Assembly: GCA_035294265.1 (NCBI GenBank)
Contig: DATGLK010000040.1
Coordinates: 1-35,057, forward strand
DNA length: 35,057 bases
Direction of reading: 5' to 3'
Source of the DNA: Candidatus Binataceae bacterium
GTDB taxonomy: Bacteria; Desulfobacterota; Binatia; Binatales; Binataceae
Of the stretch, positions 8,576 to 16,743 are shown piece after piece. The position numbers and the translations under genes were made by a program. Numbering within the stretch: position 1 is the first letter of the stretch; every line of letters starts with the position of its first letter. Under the pieces are notes generated by a model. It worked only from the letters and a program-made list of their open reading frames with translations, did no database searches and had not been told where the DNA came from.

Positions 8576-9003
8576 CACTTAGCCGCTTTGTGGCCGTAAT
8601 GCTCGCCGTATTTACCCGGATCGACCGGACGCGGATCCACCACTTTCCACACGCCATCCTCCAGCCGGCGGAAAAAGCAGCTTTCGTACCCTTCATGGCA
8701 GGCCACCCGGTCGCCACGTTGCTCGACCGCCAGGAGCACGGTGTCGTTGTCGCAATCCAGACGTATCTCATGTATTACTTGAATATTTCCCGATTCCTCG
8801 CCCTTGCGCCAAAGCCGCTGGCGCGAGCGAGAGAAGTAACAGGCATGGCCGCTGCGCAGGCTTTCCTCGAAGGCTTCGCGGTTCATGTAGGCCAGCATCA
8901 AAAGTCGCCCGCTGTGAACGTCGATGGTAACCACCGGAACCACGCCCCCAGCTTTCGCAAAATCGATGGCTTCGCCGGCTGAGATTGGGGCTGACACTTG
9001 CAT
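8575..9003 (-). CDS. hisI: Phosphoribosyl-AMP cyclohydrolase HisI
   Basis: This 142-residue protein is the monofunctional cyclohydrolase that opens the purine ring of phosphoribosyl-AMP in histidine synthesis. Signatures include VVTIDVHSGRLLMLAYMNREAF, then YFSRSRQRLWRKGEESGNIQ, DCDNDTVLL and CHEGYESCFFRR. The Asp cluster DCDND and the Cys in the CHEG and SCFF segments are the metal sites of the family. No HisE pyrophosphohydrolase domain is fused. A GGAG lies nine bases before the ATG. It leads a two-gene hisI-hisG unit; the other his genes must be elsewhere. Confidence 0.94.
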   Translation of the reverse strand: MQVSAPISAGEAIDFAKAGGVVPVVTIDVHSGRLLMLAYMNREAFEESLRSGHACYFSRSRQRLWRKGEESGNIQVIHEIRLDCDNDTVLLAVEQRGDRVACHEGYESCFFRRLEDGVWKVVDPRPVDPGKYGEHYGHKAAK

Positions 9004-9127
9004 TTGATGGCGCTCCGAGCCGTTGACCAGCTGCTTGCCGTTGCTAAGTATGAGCGGCGGTGGGTTCGGCCTTGGCTGCGAAAATACTATATTGTGGCGC
9101 TAAATCGATCCAAGGGGATACGCGGTC

Positions 9128-10162
9128 ATGAAGCTGAGCGAACTGGCGACGGCGCTGGGGTTGTCCCTGCGCGGCGCGGGGGAGGAAGAGGTAAGCGCGG
9201 CGGCGCCGATCGACAGCGCAGGGCCGGGAAGTGTGACCTTCCTTGCCAATGCCCGTTTCGCGAGCGCGTTGGCGCAAGTCCGGCCAGCGGCGGTAATCAC
9301 CACGGCCGAGTTGGCTTCGCAAGTCGCTGGCCCGGTTTTACTGAGCTCCAACCCGCAGCTCGATTTTGCCCGTGCCTTGGGGCTTTTCCATCACGCCTAT
9401 CGCCCTCCGGTCGGCATCCATCCCAGTGCCCTGATTGCTCCCAGCGCGCGTATCGGCCCGGGCGCCAGTATCGGCGCCTTTGTAGTAATCGGCGAGCGAG
9501 TGCAGATTGGCCGCGATGCGGTTATTCATCCCCACGTAGTGATTTATCCCGACGTGGTTATCGGCGACGGGCTGGTTTGCCACAGCCACGTTTCGATTCG
9601 CGAAGGGGTCCGCCTGGGCGACCGGGTTACGCTTCACAACGGGGCTGTGCTGGGATCGGAGGGCTTCGGCTTTGTTCAGCGAGGTGAAGATTTGGTTAAA
9701 ATCCCACAGGTTGGGCAAGTTATAGTCGAGTCGGAGGTCGAAATCGGCGCTTTGGCGGCGATCGATCGGGCCACAGTAGGTGTCACTATAGTGCATCGGG
9801 GGGTAAAACTGGACAATTTCGTCCATATTGGCCACAACTGTGAGATTGGAGCCTTTTCGCGCTTTGCTGCGCAAAGTGGGGTAGGTGGTTCCAGTGTAGT
9901 GGGTGAATGGTGTGAGTTCGGCGGGCAGAGTGGGGTAGCCGACCATGTCCGAATCGGGCGTCGAGTGCGGGTGGCGGCGGGCAGCGGCATCCCCGGTACG
10001 GTGGGAGATCACACCACTGTGGGCGGGCGGCCGGCGGTACCGATCCGCTTGTGGCGCCGCCAATCCGCGATTATGCGTCATCTGCCCGAGTTGGTCGCCC
10101 GGCTACGAGCTTTGGAAGAAAAGCTCGGAATCGCGACCCGCTGGAGGGAGGAGAGCGAATGA
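9128..10162 (+). CDS. lpxD: UDP-3-O-acylglucosamine N-acyltransferase LpxD
   Basis: LpxD adds the second 3-hydroxyacyl chain, taken from acyl-ACP, to UDP-3-O-acylglucosamine in lipid A synthesis. The 344-residue protein has the uridine-binding N-terminal domain (MKLSELATALGLSLRG...) and then a long left-handed beta-helix of hexapeptide repeats (about 100-300: HPSALIAPSARIGPGASIGAFVVIG). The segment DNFVHIGHNCEIG contains the expected catalytic His. An AAGGGG lies ten bases before the ATG. Unlike the usual skp-lpxD-fabZ-lpxA cluster, it stands next to a hydrolase-like gene, with which it overlaps by ATGA. Its presence shows a lipid A-making outer membrane. Confidence 0.95.
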   Translation: MKLSELATALGLSLRGAGEEEVSAAAPIDSAGPGSVTFLANARFASALAQVRPAAVITTAELASQVAGPVLLSSNPQLDFARALGLFHHAYRPPVGIHPSALIAPSARIGPGASIGAFVVIGERVQIGRDAVIHPHVVIYPDVVIGDGLVCHSHVSIREGVRLGDRVTLHNGAVLGSEGFGFVQRGEDLVKIPQVGQVIVESEVEIGALAAIDRATVGVTIVHRGVKLDNFVHIGHNCEIGAFSRFAAQSGVGGSSVVGEWCEFGGQSGVADHVRIGRRVRVAAGSGIPGTVGDHTTVGGRPAVPIRLWRRQSAIMRHLPELVARLRALEEKLGIATRWREESE

Positions 10163-11043
10163 TTGCTGGTGGCTGCGATCTGGATGAGAAAGGCATAAGG
10201 CGGGCTCATTTCTGGCTACCACACGCCCTCGCATCCTGCTTGATGGCCCTGCTGCTGGGGCTGGGCGTGGGTTGTCGCTCCGCCTCCACCCGCGAATTGC
10301 GGCGTAACCGCAATATCGAGCCGTTCAATTTCAAGGTCAGTTCAGGACGCGATGAATTTCAGATCGAGGGCTATTTGGCTCGTCCCGGTCGCTCCGGCCG
10401 CTGGCCCACCCTGCTGATTCTGGATCCCAACGCCGGCACTGCAGGTCGATGTATCACGCGCGAGGACCACTTTACCCAATTAGGGTTGAATTTGGCTTGT
10501 ATCAGCTTGCCGGGCAACGGCAAGTCCTCCGGTCCCGGTCGTTTCGTGGGTCCGCAGGCGGTGGCCGCCACGCAGCATGCGTTGGATTTGTTGGCCGGAC
10601 GGCCTGATGTCGACCGCGCGCGAATGGGGGTTTGGGGATTAGGTAACGGTGCCGTGGCCGCGGGTCTGGTGATGGACCGGGACGAGCGGGCGCGGGTGGT
10701 CATCTTGCAGTCGGGTACATATGATTTACCCGAATTCTGGCCTAAAGCCCGCCTGCTGACCAAATTGTCCATCCTCCATCAGGTTTGGCCGAGTAAGCGG
10801 GTCCTTAAGGAGCGCAGCGTAATCGACCATTTGCCCCGTAAACTCGATTGCAAAGTGCTGATCCTGCACGGTCGCAAGGATCGTCACGCGCCGGTGGCCC
10901 AAGCGGAGCAATTGGCCGTCGCCCTGCGCGAGCGCGGGGCCGAGGTCCAGACCCGCTTTTTCACTCATGGCGGCGATCGGTTGGGGACGCGGGTGGATCA
11001 AACGGTGGCGCAGTTCTTGCGCCAGAACCTGGCGGTGGACTAA
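10159..11043 (+). CDS. Alpha/beta-hydrolase-fold lipoprotein lacking the nucleophile
   Basis: A 294-residue protein starting at ATG 10159, which overlaps the lpxD stop (ATGA) and has GGAGG upstream. The N-terminus ends in a lipobox-like LGLGVGC (Cys 39). Domain features of dienelactone-hydrolase/S9-like proteins follow: GYLARPGRSGRWPTLLILDP, then ISLPGNGKSSGP, the nucleophile elbow, and VLILHGRKDRHAP with the acid Asp. A candidate His lies in FFTHGGDR. At the elbow, however, the GxSxG Ser is replaced: it reads VWGLGNG, with Gly162 encoded by GGT (10642-10644). It is therefore probably not a serine hydrolase; a binding role or altered chemistry is inferred. Confidence 0.78.
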   Translation: MIAGGCDLDEKGIRRAHFWLPHALASCLMALLLGLGVGCRSASTRELRRNRNIEPFNFKVSSGRDEFQIEGYLARPGRSGRWPTLLILDPNAGTAGRCITREDHFTQLGLNLACISLPGNGKSSGPGRFVGPQAVAATQHALDLLAGRPDVDRARMGVWGLGNGAVAAGLVMDRDERARVVILQSGTYDLPEFWPKARLLTKLSILHQVWPSKRVLKERSVIDHLPRKLDCKVLILHGRKDRHAPVAQAEQLAVALRERGAEVQTRFFTHGGDRLGTRVDQTVAQFLRQNLAVD

Positions 11044-11555
11044 GGCCTGTCCTTGAGGGCGGCCAGCGCCGCCGCTACCGCCTCGGCATGCCCTTGAACT
11101 TTGACTTTGGCGAAGACCTGCCGCACCCTGCCCGCGCGATCGATAAGGAAGGTGGTGCGCTCGATACCCATGAACTGGTGACCGTACAGTGATTTTCTTT
11201 TATATACCCCGTAGGCCTCGGCCACATGATGGTCAGTATCGCTAAGCAGAGTGAAGGCGAGCTGGTAGCGTTGGGCGAATTTTTGATGAGAAGCCGGAGA
11301 GTCACCGCTGATACCGACGATCCGGACATCCGACCAAACCGGTACTTGACTATTGAAGGTGCAAGCTTGGGTAGTGCAACCTGGGGTCATGTCCTTGGGA
11401 TAAAAGTACAGCACTAGCCATCCCGTTCGGTGCAGGTCGCCCAGTTTGACCCGCTCGCCCTGGGCGTCGGGTAGTTCGAAGTCAGGGGCAGGTTGATTCA
11501 ATAGAGGATGAGTGGGGGTGGCGACGCGGTTGCGAGCTGTACCAGATTGCGACAT
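11040..11555 (-). CDS. bcp: Thiol peroxidase Bcp (peroxiredoxin Q)
   Basis: This peroxiredoxin reduces hydroperoxides using thioredoxin-type donors. From ATG 11555 it has 171 residues. Family marks are PAPDFELPDAQGERVKLGDL, then WLVLYFYPKDMTPGCTTQAC, which holds the peroxidatic Cys (PGCT) and the resolving Cys five residues later as in BCP/PrxQ. GVYKRKSLYGHQFMGIERTTFLID follows. An alternative TTG start at 11606 would add 17 residues without family support. The 3' end overlaps the hydrolase gene on the other strand by 4 bp. Confidence 0.93.
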   Translation of the reverse strand: MSQSGTARNRVATPTHPLLNQPAPDFELPDAQGERVKLGDLHRTGWLVLYFYPKDMTPGCTTQACTFNSQVPVWSDVRIVGISGDSPASHQKFAQRYQLAFTLLSDTDHHVAEAYGVYKRKSLYGHQFMGIERTTFLIDRAGRVRQVFAKVKVQGHAEAVAAALAALKDRP

Positions 11556-11803
11556 TTGCTTGCCTCGATATGGTTGACCCCGATCGGCGCTGCCGCCGTC
11601 GGTCAAATTCTATCCTTGCTCGCAGCCCGCAGGGTGGAGTCTAGCCTGTGCGCACGGCAAATCTGGCACAAATTATCCTAAACGGCGCGGGCGGCAAAGT
11701 GCTAATGTCGGCTGTCCTCAGGGGGCGAGGGGATTGACATACCGGATTGGCGGGCTTGGGGTGGAAGGCGCCCGCGCGAAATTGAAGCCGCTAAGGTGAC
11801 TAT
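11556..11803. other. Intergenic region, no gene seen
   Basis: No supported gene lies between the divergent bcp and kinase genes. A TTGACA-like TTGACAT occurs near 11734 but has no matching -10 box. The well-formed promoter and palindrome lie just downstream at 11804-11845. Confidence 0.5.
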
Positions 11804-11818
11804 AACTAGACTCTAGTT
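11804..11818. promoter_or_regulatory. Perfect palindrome overlapping the -35 box (candidate operator)
   Basis: AACTAGA (11804-11810), one central C, then TCTAGTT (11812-11818) is a perfect 7-bp half-site palindrome. Its last two bases are the first two of the TTGACG -35 box of the kinase promoter. A regulator bound here would contact the RNA polymerase site, so it is a plausible operator. No regulator gene lies beside it. Confidence 0.5.
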
Positions 11819-11845
11819 GACGCGCTTGTAACTTGGCTCTACACT
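11817..11845 (+). promoter_or_regulatory. Sigma70-type promoter of the ThrB-like kinase
   Basis: TTGACG (11817-11822), exactly 17 bases, then TACACT (11840-11845). Transcription should start near 11852, about 20 bases before the ATG at 11874. No clear Shine-Dalgarno sequence lies in that short leader. Confidence 0.6.
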
Positions 11846-11873
11846 TGCGGGCGGATCTCGATTCCGCAACTCA

Positions 11874-12902
11874 ATGGCAGCATACACCGAGCTCAGCCCA
11901 GACCTACTTGAGGAGCTCGCCGAGGACTATGCCTTTGGCCGGCTTCTCAACGTCGCTATTCTGACCAACGGCTCGGTCAACAGCAACTACCTGCTGGAGA
12001 CCGCCAAAGGCAAATATGTCCTGCGGATCGACGAAGCCAAGGGCGAAATGGAGATTAAGCGGGAGATCGATCTGCTGAGCTTTCTCCGCAAGCACTCCTT
12101 TCCCTGCCCCCACCCGCTCCAGGATCGCAAAGGGCGGTATTACCGCGAGTATCAGCGCCGCTGTCTGTCGATCAGCAAGCACGCCGAAGGGCGCAGTCCA
12201 ATGCCGCACAAGTTGCGCCTGTCACAGCTCGAAACCATCGGCCGGGCCCTGGGCGAACTACACGTAATCGGCAAGGGCTACAAGAAGGGGATCGACAACC
12301 GCTTCAGCTTCGAGCGGATCTCCGATCTGTTTCTCCATGTCAAAGCGCGCCTGCCTACGTATTTTCGCCGGATCACGCGCACCCTGGAGGATGAGATTGA
12401 GTATCTGGACCGCTACCTGGAAAGCAAGCTGCCCAAGGGGATAATCCACGGTGATCTATTCGCGGACAATCTGCTGTTTCGGGGCGAGCGGTTGGTAGCA
12501 ATGCTGGATTTCGAAGCGGCCTGCCGAGGCAAGTTCATCTTCGATATCGCCACTGCGGTCAACGCGCTGTGCTTCGTGAACAACTCCTATTCCCTGGAGC
12601 GCTTTCGCCATCTGCTCCAAGGTTATGAAAGCGTGCGGACCTTGTCTCTGGCCGAATGGGACGCTTTTCCCAACGAGCTGCGCTATTCCTCGCTGCGCTT
12701 TACCATAACGCGACTGCGTGACTTCTTTTTGCATCCCGTGCCCGAAGGCCAGCGGACCAATAAGGATTTTCGGGAATTCTTCGAACGTCTGCAGATCCTG
12801 CGCCGGGAGAAAAGCGGGGGGATGGAGGCTTTGCTGATGGCGATGGCGACCGGCTACGATTACCGCAAGTACCAGAAAATCCGTGCCAGCGAAAAACCTT
12901 GA
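11874..12902 (+). CDS. Homoserine kinase type II / aminoglycoside phosphotransferase family kinase (ThrB-like)
   Basis: A 342-residue kinase of the APH/choline-kinase fold. The N-lobe holds LTNGSVNSNYLLETAKGKYVLRID (nucleotide loop and the Lys/Arg of the beta-3 strand). The catalytic loop is GIIHGDLFADNLLF (about 188-201), with catalytic Asp in HGD and Asn in DNLL; the metal Asp is in MLDFEAACRGKFIFDIA. HGDLFxDN with IDFEAA is typical of bacterial ThrB type II, which makes O-phosphohomoserine for threonine. Related kinases of other small substrates cannot be excluded, and no threonine gene is adjacent. It has its own promoter with an overlapping palindrome. Confidence 0.8.
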   Translation: MAAYTELSPDLLEELAEDYAFGRLLNVAILTNGSVNSNYLLETAKGKYVLRIDEAKGEMEIKREIDLLSFLRKHSFPCPHPLQDRKGRYYREYQRRCLSISKHAEGRSPMPHKLRLSQLETIGRALGELHVIGKGYKKGIDNRFSFERISDLFLHVKARLPTYFRRITRTLEDEIEYLDRYLESKLPKGIIHGDLFADNLLFRGERLVAMLDFEAACRGKFIFDIATAVNALCFVNNSYSLERFRHLLQGYESVRTLSLAEWDAFPNELRYSSLRFTITRLRDFFLHPVPEGQRTNKDFREFFERLQILRREKSGGMEALLMAMATGYDYRKYQKIRASEKP

Positions 12903-12944
12903 GTTCGCCTGAGCGTTCTGGTCTGCTCGCACCACTTCCGACCG

Positions 12945-12962
12945 TGACTTAGAATTAAGTCA
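12945..12962. promoter_or_regulatory. Inverted repeat upstream of folE
   Basis: TGACTTA (12945-12951), loop GAAT, then TAAGTCA (12956-12962) is a perfect 7-bp inverted repeat. It is 43 bases after the kinase stop and 61 bases before the folE start. No T-run follows, so an operator is about as likely as a terminator. Its sequence differs from the palindrome upstream of the kinase. Confidence 0.4.
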
Positions 12963-13023
12963 GCTGATTACACCGCCCCAGCGGCGATCGAAGCTATCTC
13001 GGGTAAGATTTAACGAGGCCACT

Positions 13024-13596
13024 ATGGCGTCTAATGCTACCGCCGCCGAAGAGGCGGTCCGCTCCCTTATAACCTATGTCGGCGAAGATCCGCAGCGCGA
13101 GGGGCTTGCTCGCACTCCGACCCGTGTAGTCAAGGCGCTAGAGTTCCTGACCCATGGCTATCAGCAAAATGCCAAGGAGATTATCAACGGCGCGCTGTTC
13201 GTTGAGGAAGATTATCAGGAGATGATCGTCTGCCGCGATGTCGACTTCTTCTCGCTGTGCGAGCATCACCTGCTGCCCTTTATCGGTAAGGCTCACGTCG
13301 CCTATCTGCCCAAGCGCCACATTATCGGACTATCCAAGTTGGCGCGCCTGGTGGAACTTTATGCCCGTCGCCTTCAGGTCCAGGAGCGCCTGACCACCCA
13401 GATCGCTAACACCATCTGGGAGCAGCTCGATCCGATGGGAGTCGCGGTGGTGCTGGAAGCTGAACATCTCTGCATGCGCATGCGGGGGGTGGAAAAGCAG
13501 AACTCCTGGGTCACGACCTCGGCGATGCTGGGGGTATTTCGCAGCAACCAAACCACGCGCCAGGAATTCATGAGCTTCATCCGCAATGGCCGCTAG
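13024..13596 (+). CDS. folE: GTP cyclohydrolase I FolE
   Basis: FolE converts GTP to 7,8-dihydroneopterin triphosphate, the first step to folate and other pterins. The 190-residue length is normal. Seen are [22 protein letters not shown], then [22 protein letters not shown] with the zinc ligands Cys and His, [22 protein letters not shown], and [19 protein letters not shown] with the last zinc Cys. A GAGG lies seven bases before the ATG. The inverted repeat at 12945 may bear on its control. Confidence 0.96.
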   Translation: MASNATAAEEAVRSLITYVGEDPQREGLARTPTRVVKALEFLTHGYQQNAKEIINGALFVEEDYQEMIVCRDVDFFSLCEHHLLPFIGKAHVAYLPKRHIIGLSKLARLVELYARRLQVQERLTTQIANTIWEQLDPMGVAVVLEAEHLCMRMRGVEKQNSWVTTSAMLGVFRSNQTTRQEFMSFIRNGR

Positions 13597-13677
13597 TGGC
13601 GGTGGTGCCCACCGACTTGGCCCGCGGGCTTAAGCCTGCGCCCAGGTGTGCACCACGCCAAGGCCTTTCAACGGGCG

Positions 13678-14985
13678 ATGAACCCCATTCGCGATAATTC
13701 CCGCGCCGACTTGGAGGGTATTTTTCGTGACGCCGTAGCCGCGGTTGACGCCGCGGCGTTGGTCACTCAGGCACTGCGCGAGCAGTGGGCACAGCACCTG
13801 GCGGCCCGGCGCTTAAGCGCCTTGGCGGTGGGCAAGGCGGCGCTGCCAATGGCGGCGGCGGCGCACGCTGCGCTGACTATACCGCCGGCGCAGGCGATGG
13901 CGATTGCGCCCGTGATCCAATCCGCGCTGGCAGACCTTTTGCGGGCGCAGGGTTGGCAGCTTTATCGCGGGGGTCATCCGCTACCCGACCAGGACTCCCT
14001 GGCGGCCGGGCGCGCGGTGCTCGCGATGGCAGCAACGCTAGGCCCCGACGATCTGCTCCTGGTCCTGCTCAGCGGCGGTGCATCTGCCTTGATGGTGGCG
14101 CCGCCTCCCGGCGTCAGCCTGGAGGACAAGTTAGCCGTCACTCAGGCTCTTTTGCGAACCCGCGCTGCCATAAGCGAAATCAACACCGTGCGCAAACATC
14201 TGTCTCAACTCAAGGGCGGTCGTTTGGCAGCCGCCGCCGACGGAGCCGAGGTGCTGACGCTGATCGTCTCCGACGTACGCGGCAACGACTTGACGACGAT
14301 CGGATCGGGTCCGACCGCGCCCGATCCGAGCAGCTTCGAGCAGGCGCGTGGGGTTTTGATTCGGCATAAATTATGGGGACGCGCACCAGAGGCGGTGCGC
14401 AGTTGGCTGGAGGCGGGAATGGCGGGCGAGATAGCGGAAAGCCCCAAGCCTGGAGATCCGCGGCTGCGGCGGGTCAGGAACGTGGTTATTGGCGACAACG
14501 AGCGCGCGCTGGCGGCGGCGGCCGCCAGCGCGCGCGGGCGTGGCTTCGAGCCTCATCTGAGCGGAGATCTGTACGGCGAGGCCCGCGCGGTCGGCCGCCG
14601 CTTGGCCCAGGAGTTGGCGCAGGCTCTGCCGCACCAGTGCTTGTTGGCTGGCGGTGAACCGCTGGTCGAGGTGCGAGGAAGCGGCCGCGGTGGACGAGCC
14701 CAGGAGCTAGCGCTGGCGGCCGCCCTGGAACTGGAGCGCTTGCAGCCAGCCCGCTCAGTAGCATTGCTATGCGCGGGTAGCGACGGGGTGGATGGTCCCA
14801 CCGACGCGGCGGGTGGATTCGCCGATAACGGCAGCAGCGGGCGCGCACGTAGCCGTGGGCTGGATCCGGCGGCCGAGTTGGCCCGCAACAACTCCTACCC
14901 GGTACTAGAGGCGGCGGGTGATCTGTTCAAGAGCGGCGCTACCCGCACTAACGTGGCCGATTTGTTCATCGGCTTGGTGTATTAG
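13678..14985 (+). CDS. Glycerate 2-kinase (MOFRL/GckA family)
   Basis: This protein phosphorylates D-glycerate to 2-phosphoglycerate, feeding glycerate or serine-cycle carbon into lower glycolysis. ATG 13678 gives 435 residues; a GTG at 13648 would add ten. The N-terminal DUF4147 domain contains VGKAALPMA, YRGGHPLPDQDS, LLVLLSGGASALMVAPPPG and ISEINTVRKHLSQLKGGRLA. The C-terminal MOFRL domain contains LLAGGEPLVEVRGSGRGGRAQE, then CAGSDGVDGPTDAAGGF and the end TRTNVADLFIGLVY. The last motif normally reads TGTNVxDL. Glycerol-3-phosphate dehydrogenase lies downstream, hinting at C3 metabolism. Confidence 0.92.
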   Translation: MNPIRDNSRADLEGIFRDAVAAVDAAALVTQALREQWAQHLAARRLSALAVGKAALPMAAAAHAALTIPPAQAMAIAPVIQSALADLLRAQGWQLYRGGHPLPDQDSLAAGRAVLAMAATLGPDDLLLVLLSGGASALMVAPPPGVSLEDKLAVTQALLRTRAAISEINTVRKHLSQLKGGRLAAAADGAEVLTLIVSDVRGNDLTTIGSGPTAPDPSSFEQARGVLIRHKLWGRAPEAVRSWLEAGMAGEIAESPKPGDPRLRRVRNVVIGDNERALAAAAASARGRGFEPHLSGDLYGEARAVGRRLAQELAQALPHQCLLAGGEPLVEVRGSGRGGRAQELALAAALELERLQPARSVALLCAGSDGVDGPTDAAGGFADNGSSGRARSRGLDPAAELARNNSYPVLEAAGDLFKSGATRTNVADLFIGLVY

Positions 14986-15060
14986 AAAGAGACGGTTGTT
15001 CGAATGAGAAAACCTATCAATGGCGCCAACGGCCCTTCCTCCAAGGCGCGGGCAAGGCGG

Positions 15061-16092
15061 ATGGCGACCGTGACCTTGATTCCGGGCGACGGGATTGGAC
15101 CTGAGGTAATCGAAGCTGCAGTGCGGGTGGTGGAACACGCCGGAGTGCAAATTCAGTGGGATCGTCAAATCGCCGGCGCCACCGCGCTTAAAACCGTGGG
15201 CAACCCGGTTCCTGACGCCTTGCTCAAATCGCTGCGCCAGACCGGGCTTGCGCTCAAGGGACCGCTGGAAACCCGGGTCGGCGAGGGCTATCGCTCGATC
15301 AACGTGTACTTGCGCAAGACTTTCAACCTCTACGCCAACCTGCGCCCGATCCAAAGCTTAAGCGGGGTGGTGACCCGCTTTCACGATGTCGATCTGATAG
15401 TGGTGCGCGAGAATACCGAAGATCTCTATGCCGGCCTGGAGCATCAACTTGTTCCCGGCGTGGTTGAGAGCATTAAATTGATCACGGCGCGCGCCTCGAC
15501 GCGGATCGCGCGCTTCGCCTTCGAGTACGCGCGGCGCGAACGCCGCCAGACGGTAACCGCCATCCATAAGGCCAACATCATGAAGCTCTCGGACGGCCTG
15601 TTTCTCAAATGCGCACGCCAGGTAGCGCGCCACTACCCCGAAATCAAGTACCAGGAGCAGATCGTGGACGCCGCCTGCATGCGGCTGGTGACCGAACCGG
15701 CAGCCTTCGATGTGCTGCTGCTTGAAAACCTCTACGGCGACATCGTCTCCGACCTGTGTGCGGGCCTAGTGGGCGGACTGGGACTGGTACCGGGCGCCAA
15801 TTATGGCGACAAGGGGGCGATTTTCGAGGCGGTCCACGGCACCGCTCCTGATATCGCGGGCAAGGGGGTGGCCAACCCCACGGCGGCGATCCTGAGCGCG
15901 GCGATGCTGCTGGACTACATCGGCGAAACCACCGCCGCCCGCCGTATCCGTGCTGCGACCAGCGCGGTGCTCAAGAGTGGACGCGTGCTGACGAGCGATT
16001 TGGGCGGCCGCGCCACCACCGCGCAATTGACCGAGGCTATTGGCGCGGTGCTGCAGCGCGATGGCAACCATCGCGGTGCAGACCAACCCTGA
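15061..16092 (+). CDS. NAD-dependent isocitrate dehydrogenase
   Basis: This beta-decarboxylating dehydrogenase has 343 residues from ATG 15061, where the conserved N-terminus ATVTLIPGDGIGPEVIEAA begins, with AAGGCGG just upstream; ATG 15004 would add 19 residues. The substrate loop YRSINVYLRKTFNLYANLRP fits isocitrate rather than isopropylmalate. VVRENTEDLYAGLEH and the catalytic Lys (IHKANIMKLSDGLF) and Asp sites (DAACMRL, NLYGDIVSDL) are present. The cofactor loop reads HGTAPDIAGKGVANPTA; Asp-Ile there is the NAD+ signature, whereas NADP enzymes carry Lys-Tyr. It serves the TCA cycle. Homoisocitrate or tartrate dehydrogenase are less likely. Confidence 0.9.
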   Translation: MATVTLIPGDGIGPEVIEAAVRVVEHAGVQIQWDRQIAGATALKTVGNPVPDALLKSLRQTGLALKGPLETRVGEGYRSINVYLRKTFNLYANLRPIQSLSGVVTRFHDVDLIVVRENTEDLYAGLEHQLVPGVVESIKLITARASTRIARFAFEYARRERRQTVTAIHKANIMKLSDGLFLKCARQVARHYPEIKYQEQIVDAACMRLVTEPAAFDVLLLENLYGDIVSDLCAGLVGGLGLVPGANYGDKGAIFEAVHGTAPDIAGKGVANPTAAILSAAMLLDYIGETTAARRIRAATSAVLKSGRVLTSDLGGRATTAQLTEAIGAVLQRDGNHRGADQP

Positions 16093-16104
16093 GGGAGATC
16101 GGCG

Positions 16105-16722
16105 ATGCGCACGACAATGCCGTCCGCTGAGGAAAAACGGGTGCCGCCGGGTCAGTATCTGGTGAGCAAATTCCCGGTCTTGAGTTACGGGCCGACCCCG
16201 CCGTTTGACCCGGCCAAGTGGGACCTCCAACTTGTCGGCGAGGTCAGCCGACCGCTGAGGCTTGATTATTCGCAGTTCAAAGCGTTACCGCGCGTGGAGC
16301 AGCTCTCCGACTTTCATTGCGTAACTACCTGGTCGCGTCTGAACAATCGTTGGCAAGGGGTTAAAAGCAGCGAATTGCTCAAGCTCATAGAGCTGACTCC
16401 ACGGGCTCGCTTCGTGATTGTGAGGTGCGAGCAGGGCTACAGCACCAATTTGCCTCTGGAGGAGTTCTTGGCTGAGGACGTAATGTTGGCCGACGGCTTG
16501 GATGGCCGCCCATTGGAAGCCGATCACGGCTTTCCGGCCCGCTTGGTAGTGCCCAAATTGTACGGCTGGAAGAGTGCCAAATGGGTACGCGCGCTGGAAT
16601 TCAGTGCCGTTGATCAGCCTGGGTTCTGGGAAGTCCGCGGCTATCATAATCACGGCGACCCCTGGCGCGAGGAGCGCTATGGCGACGATGACGAACCGGA
16701 CTCGGGGCCGGCGCAGCCCTGA
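16105..16722 (+). CDS. Sulfite oxidase-like molybdopterin oxidoreductase (YuiH-like)
   Basis: A 205-residue protein of the sulfite-oxidase/MsrP molybdenum fold, consisting of the catalytic domain only. The molybdenum-ligating Cys lies in LSDFHCVTTWSRLNNRWQG. Further marks are FVIVRCEQGYSTNLPLEEF, then PLEADHGFPARLVVPKLYGWKSAKWVRALEF, all standard for this group. No Tat signal or N-terminal helix is present, so it appears cytoplasmic, like Bacillus YuiH and unlike periplasmic MsrP. GAGGGAG lies before the ATG. It follows the IDH gene by 12 bp and precedes glpD by 21. Substrate unknown. The tail is Asp/Glu-rich. Confidence 0.88.
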   Translation: MRTTMPSAEEKRVPPGQYLVSKFPVLSYGPTPPFDPAKWDLQLVGEVSRPLRLDYSQFKALPRVEQLSDFHCVTTWSRLNNRWQGVKSSELLKLIELTPRARFVIVRCEQGYSTNLPLEEFLAEDVMLADGLDGRPLEADHGFPARLVVPKLYGWKSAKWVRALEFSAVDQPGFWEVRGYHNHGDPWREERYGDDDEPDSGPAQP

Positions 16723-16743
16723 GTTCGTAGGAGTCGCGCGCAA

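Noticed and set aside
11734-11760. TTGACA near 11734 as a second promoter for the kinase
   Set aside because: No -10-like hexamer at 16-18 bp; the downstream TTGACG-N17-TACACT is far better.
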